Positions 62,822-64,000 of a stretch of DNA of 64,000 nucleotides are shown piece by piece. The position numbers and the translations under genes were made by a program. The notes below the pieces were generated by a model, which saw nothing but the letters and a program-made list of their open reading frames with translations, was not told where the DNA came from and made no database searches. Every line of letters starts with the position of its first letter. The first letter of the stretch is position 1. Origin of the DNA: QYQD01 sp040754095 (GTDB lineage Bacteria; Desulfobacterota; QYQD01); the NCBI GenBank assembly GCA_040754095.1, contig JBFMFO010000007.1:1-64000 (forward strand), read 5' to 3'.

Positions 62822-63385
62822 ATGAAAAGCAAAGAAAAGGACTATTACCGGTCCCTGTACGAGGTGGCCATGGTAATAAATTCCAGCCTGGATCCGGCTA
62901 CGGTCCTGGCAAAGATAGCGGAACAAGTCACTTTGGCCATAGAAGCCAAGGCCTGTTCTATAAGACTCCTTGATAAGCAAGGTAAACGGCTGCTTTTAGG
63001 GACCTCTTATGGGTTGAGCAAGGGATATCTACGTAAGGGTGCAGTAGAAATAGAAAAAAGTGGCCTTGACCAGGAAGCCCTGGCCGGCAAGAGCGTTACT
63101 ATCCGTGATGCGCGCACCGATCCACGATTCCAATATCCGGAAAAAGCAAGGGAAGAAGGCATTGCCTCGGTAATGGTAATACCCCTTATGATTGAAGATC
63201 GAGCTATAGGCGTACTACGTGTCTATTCCGCTACGTGCAGGGATTTTGCCCCTGAGGAAGCAGAATTTTTAACGGTCATCGCTAACCTCAGCGCCATCGC
63301 CATTGAGAATGCCCGTTTACATCAGGCCCTTAAAGCAGATTACGAACTTCTGGCTGCTTATGAATACAGACTTTTTGACGATTAA
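62822..63385 (+). CDS. GAF-domain sensor protein
   Basis: A 187-residue protein that is almost entirely one GAF domain: SLYEVAMVINSSLDPATVLA at the start, then ACSIRLLDKQGKRLLLG, SVMVIPLMIEDRAIGVLRVY and a final helix LTVIANLSAIAIENARLHQA. There is no output domain, so it would act through another protein or bind a small ligand or light-absorbing group. The ATG has GGAGGGAGG about 8-14 bases upstream, a strong site. It precedes gap by 140 bases. Confidence 0.85.
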   Translation: MKSKEKDYYRSLYEVAMVINSSLDPATVLAKIAEQVTLAIEAKACSIRLLDKQGKRLLLGTSYGLSKGYLRKGAVEIEKSGLDQEALAGKSVTIRDARTDPRFQYPEKAREEGIASVMVIPLMIEDRAIGVLRVYSATCRDFAPEEAEFLTVIANLSAIAIENARLHQALKADYELLAAYEYRLFDD

Positions 63386-63401
63386 GGTAATGTTTAAAGT
63401 T

Positions 63402-63486
63402 TTATAAAAAACAACCACAGGGAGAGTAAACAAGTCTTATCTTAATTTATTGATATTCTCATTTTTTCTGTGTTCTCTGTGGTTAA
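63402..63486. repeat. inverted pair, accacag / ctgtggt, before gap
   Basis: Left arm caaccacagggagagtaaac and right arm ttctgtgttctctgtggtta, about 50 bases apart, between the GAF gene and gap. Confidence 0.65.
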
Positions 63487-63525
63487 TCTTTTGACGGTAT
63501 GATGATTAAAGAGGGGAGAAGATAT

Positions 63526-64000
63526 ATGAGAAAAGCAAAAATAGGTATAAACGGGTTTGGCCGCATTGGCCGCCAGGCTTTAAAGGCTATACTGGAAAGA
63601 CACCCGGAAAATCTGCAGGTAGTGGCTATTAACGATCTGTTTGATGCGCCCACCAACGTCCACCTGCTCAAATATGATACCAATTATGGAATATTTAATA
63701 TGCCAGCAGAAATCCGTGACGGAGAAATGGTCGTTGGTGACTGGAGAATTCGTAATTTTTCAGAACGAGATCCCGCCCAGATACCATGGCATGAGGTCGA
63801 GGTTGACATCGTTATAGAATGCACCGGCCTCTTTCGCACCGGGCCCAGGGCCAATATGCACAGGGAAGCAGGGGCCAAAAAAGTAATCATAAGCGCTCCG
63901 GCCAAGGAAGAAGATATCACCATTGTTATGGGGGTTAACGAGGAGGGTTACGACCCGGTCCGCCACCATATTATCTCCAATGCCTCCTGTACTACTAACT
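63526..64000 (+). CDS. gap: glyceraldehyde-3-phosphate dehydrogenase, 5' part
   Basis: First 158 residues; the gene continues beyond the window. INGFGRIGRQALKA (about residues 8-21) is the NAD-binding opening and SNASCTTN carries the catalytic Cys 155. The ATG at 63526 has GAGGGGAG eight bases upstream. Phosphorylating glycolytic/gluconeogenic enzyme of the cytoplasm; pgk is the usual next gene but cannot be seen. Confidence 0.96.
   Translation, partial: MRKAKIGINGFGRIGRQALKAILERHPENLQVVAINDLFDAPTNVHLLKYDTNYGIFNMPAEIRDGEMVVGDWRIRNFSERDPAQIPWHEVEVDIVIECTGLFRTGPRANMHREAGAKKVIISAPAKEEDITIVMGVNEEGYDPVRHHIISNASCTTN

Overview
The window reads as one contig of a Gram-negative, probably deltaproteobacterial (Desulfobacterota-type) chromosome. 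The reasons are the gene order rpsB-tsf-pyrH-frr-uppS-cdsA-dxr-rseP-tsaB next to ilvBNC-psd-pssA-leuACDB-asd, a radical-SAM/DUF2344 fusion followed by RNase G, a CstA transporter, multihaem c-type cytochromes and selenocysteine synthase. No tRNA, rRNA or CRISPR array was seen. The last gene (a GAPDH) runs off the right edge. I cannot name the species.

Layout. (1) 0.2-15 kb is accessory and repeat-rich. It holds an AAA/DUF4143 ATPase, a periplasmic helical protein next to a chemoreceptor, a porin, a one-cluster ferredoxin, a small lipoprotein largely made of repeat sequence, CstA, and an exported NHL beta-propeller followed by an 8-haem and a 5-haem (plus one CX5CH site) cytochrome. (2) 15.4-19.4 kb, plus strand: radical SAM fusion protein and RNase G, overlapping. 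(3) 19.6-51.4 kb is a long, almost unbroken minus-strand housekeeping block: coaD, rsmD, a class II aldolase, asd, the leucine genes, phosphatidylserine/phosphatidylethanolamine synthesis, ilvC-ilvN-ilvB behind a strong sigma-70-like promoter, tsaB, rseP, isoprenoid and CDP-diacylglycerol genes, translation genes with their own promoter, argJ, secA, an N-acetyltransferase, a SPOR protein, argS, alr and a TIM-barrel isomerase. (4) 51.5-57.7 kb is a type III restriction-modification operon with two extra genes between mod and res: a STAS-like/GHKL ATPase and a DUF4325 STAS-like protein. The mod gene has a one-base frameshift near its 5' end. (5) 58-64 kb, plus strand: a cyclic-nucleotide/PilZ regulator, selA, a TPR protein, a GAF protein and the start of gap.

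The genes of block 3 supply branched-chain amino acids, arginine, phospholipids, isoprenoids and translation factors. The left region suggests periplasmic or extracellular electron transfer with chemotactic sensing. The right region combines phage defence with second-messenger signalling.

The most unusual property of the whole window is the density of short dispersed repeats. At least six families occur, many as nested inverted repeats. They fill most intergenic gaps, touch or supply the stop codons of several genes, encode part of a signal peptide, and are inserted in frame in mod, a TPR protein and a lipoprotein. The best candidate for an undescribed system is the mod / STAS-GHKL / DUF4325 / res operon, with a perfect inverted repeat next to the ribosome binding site of its second gene.
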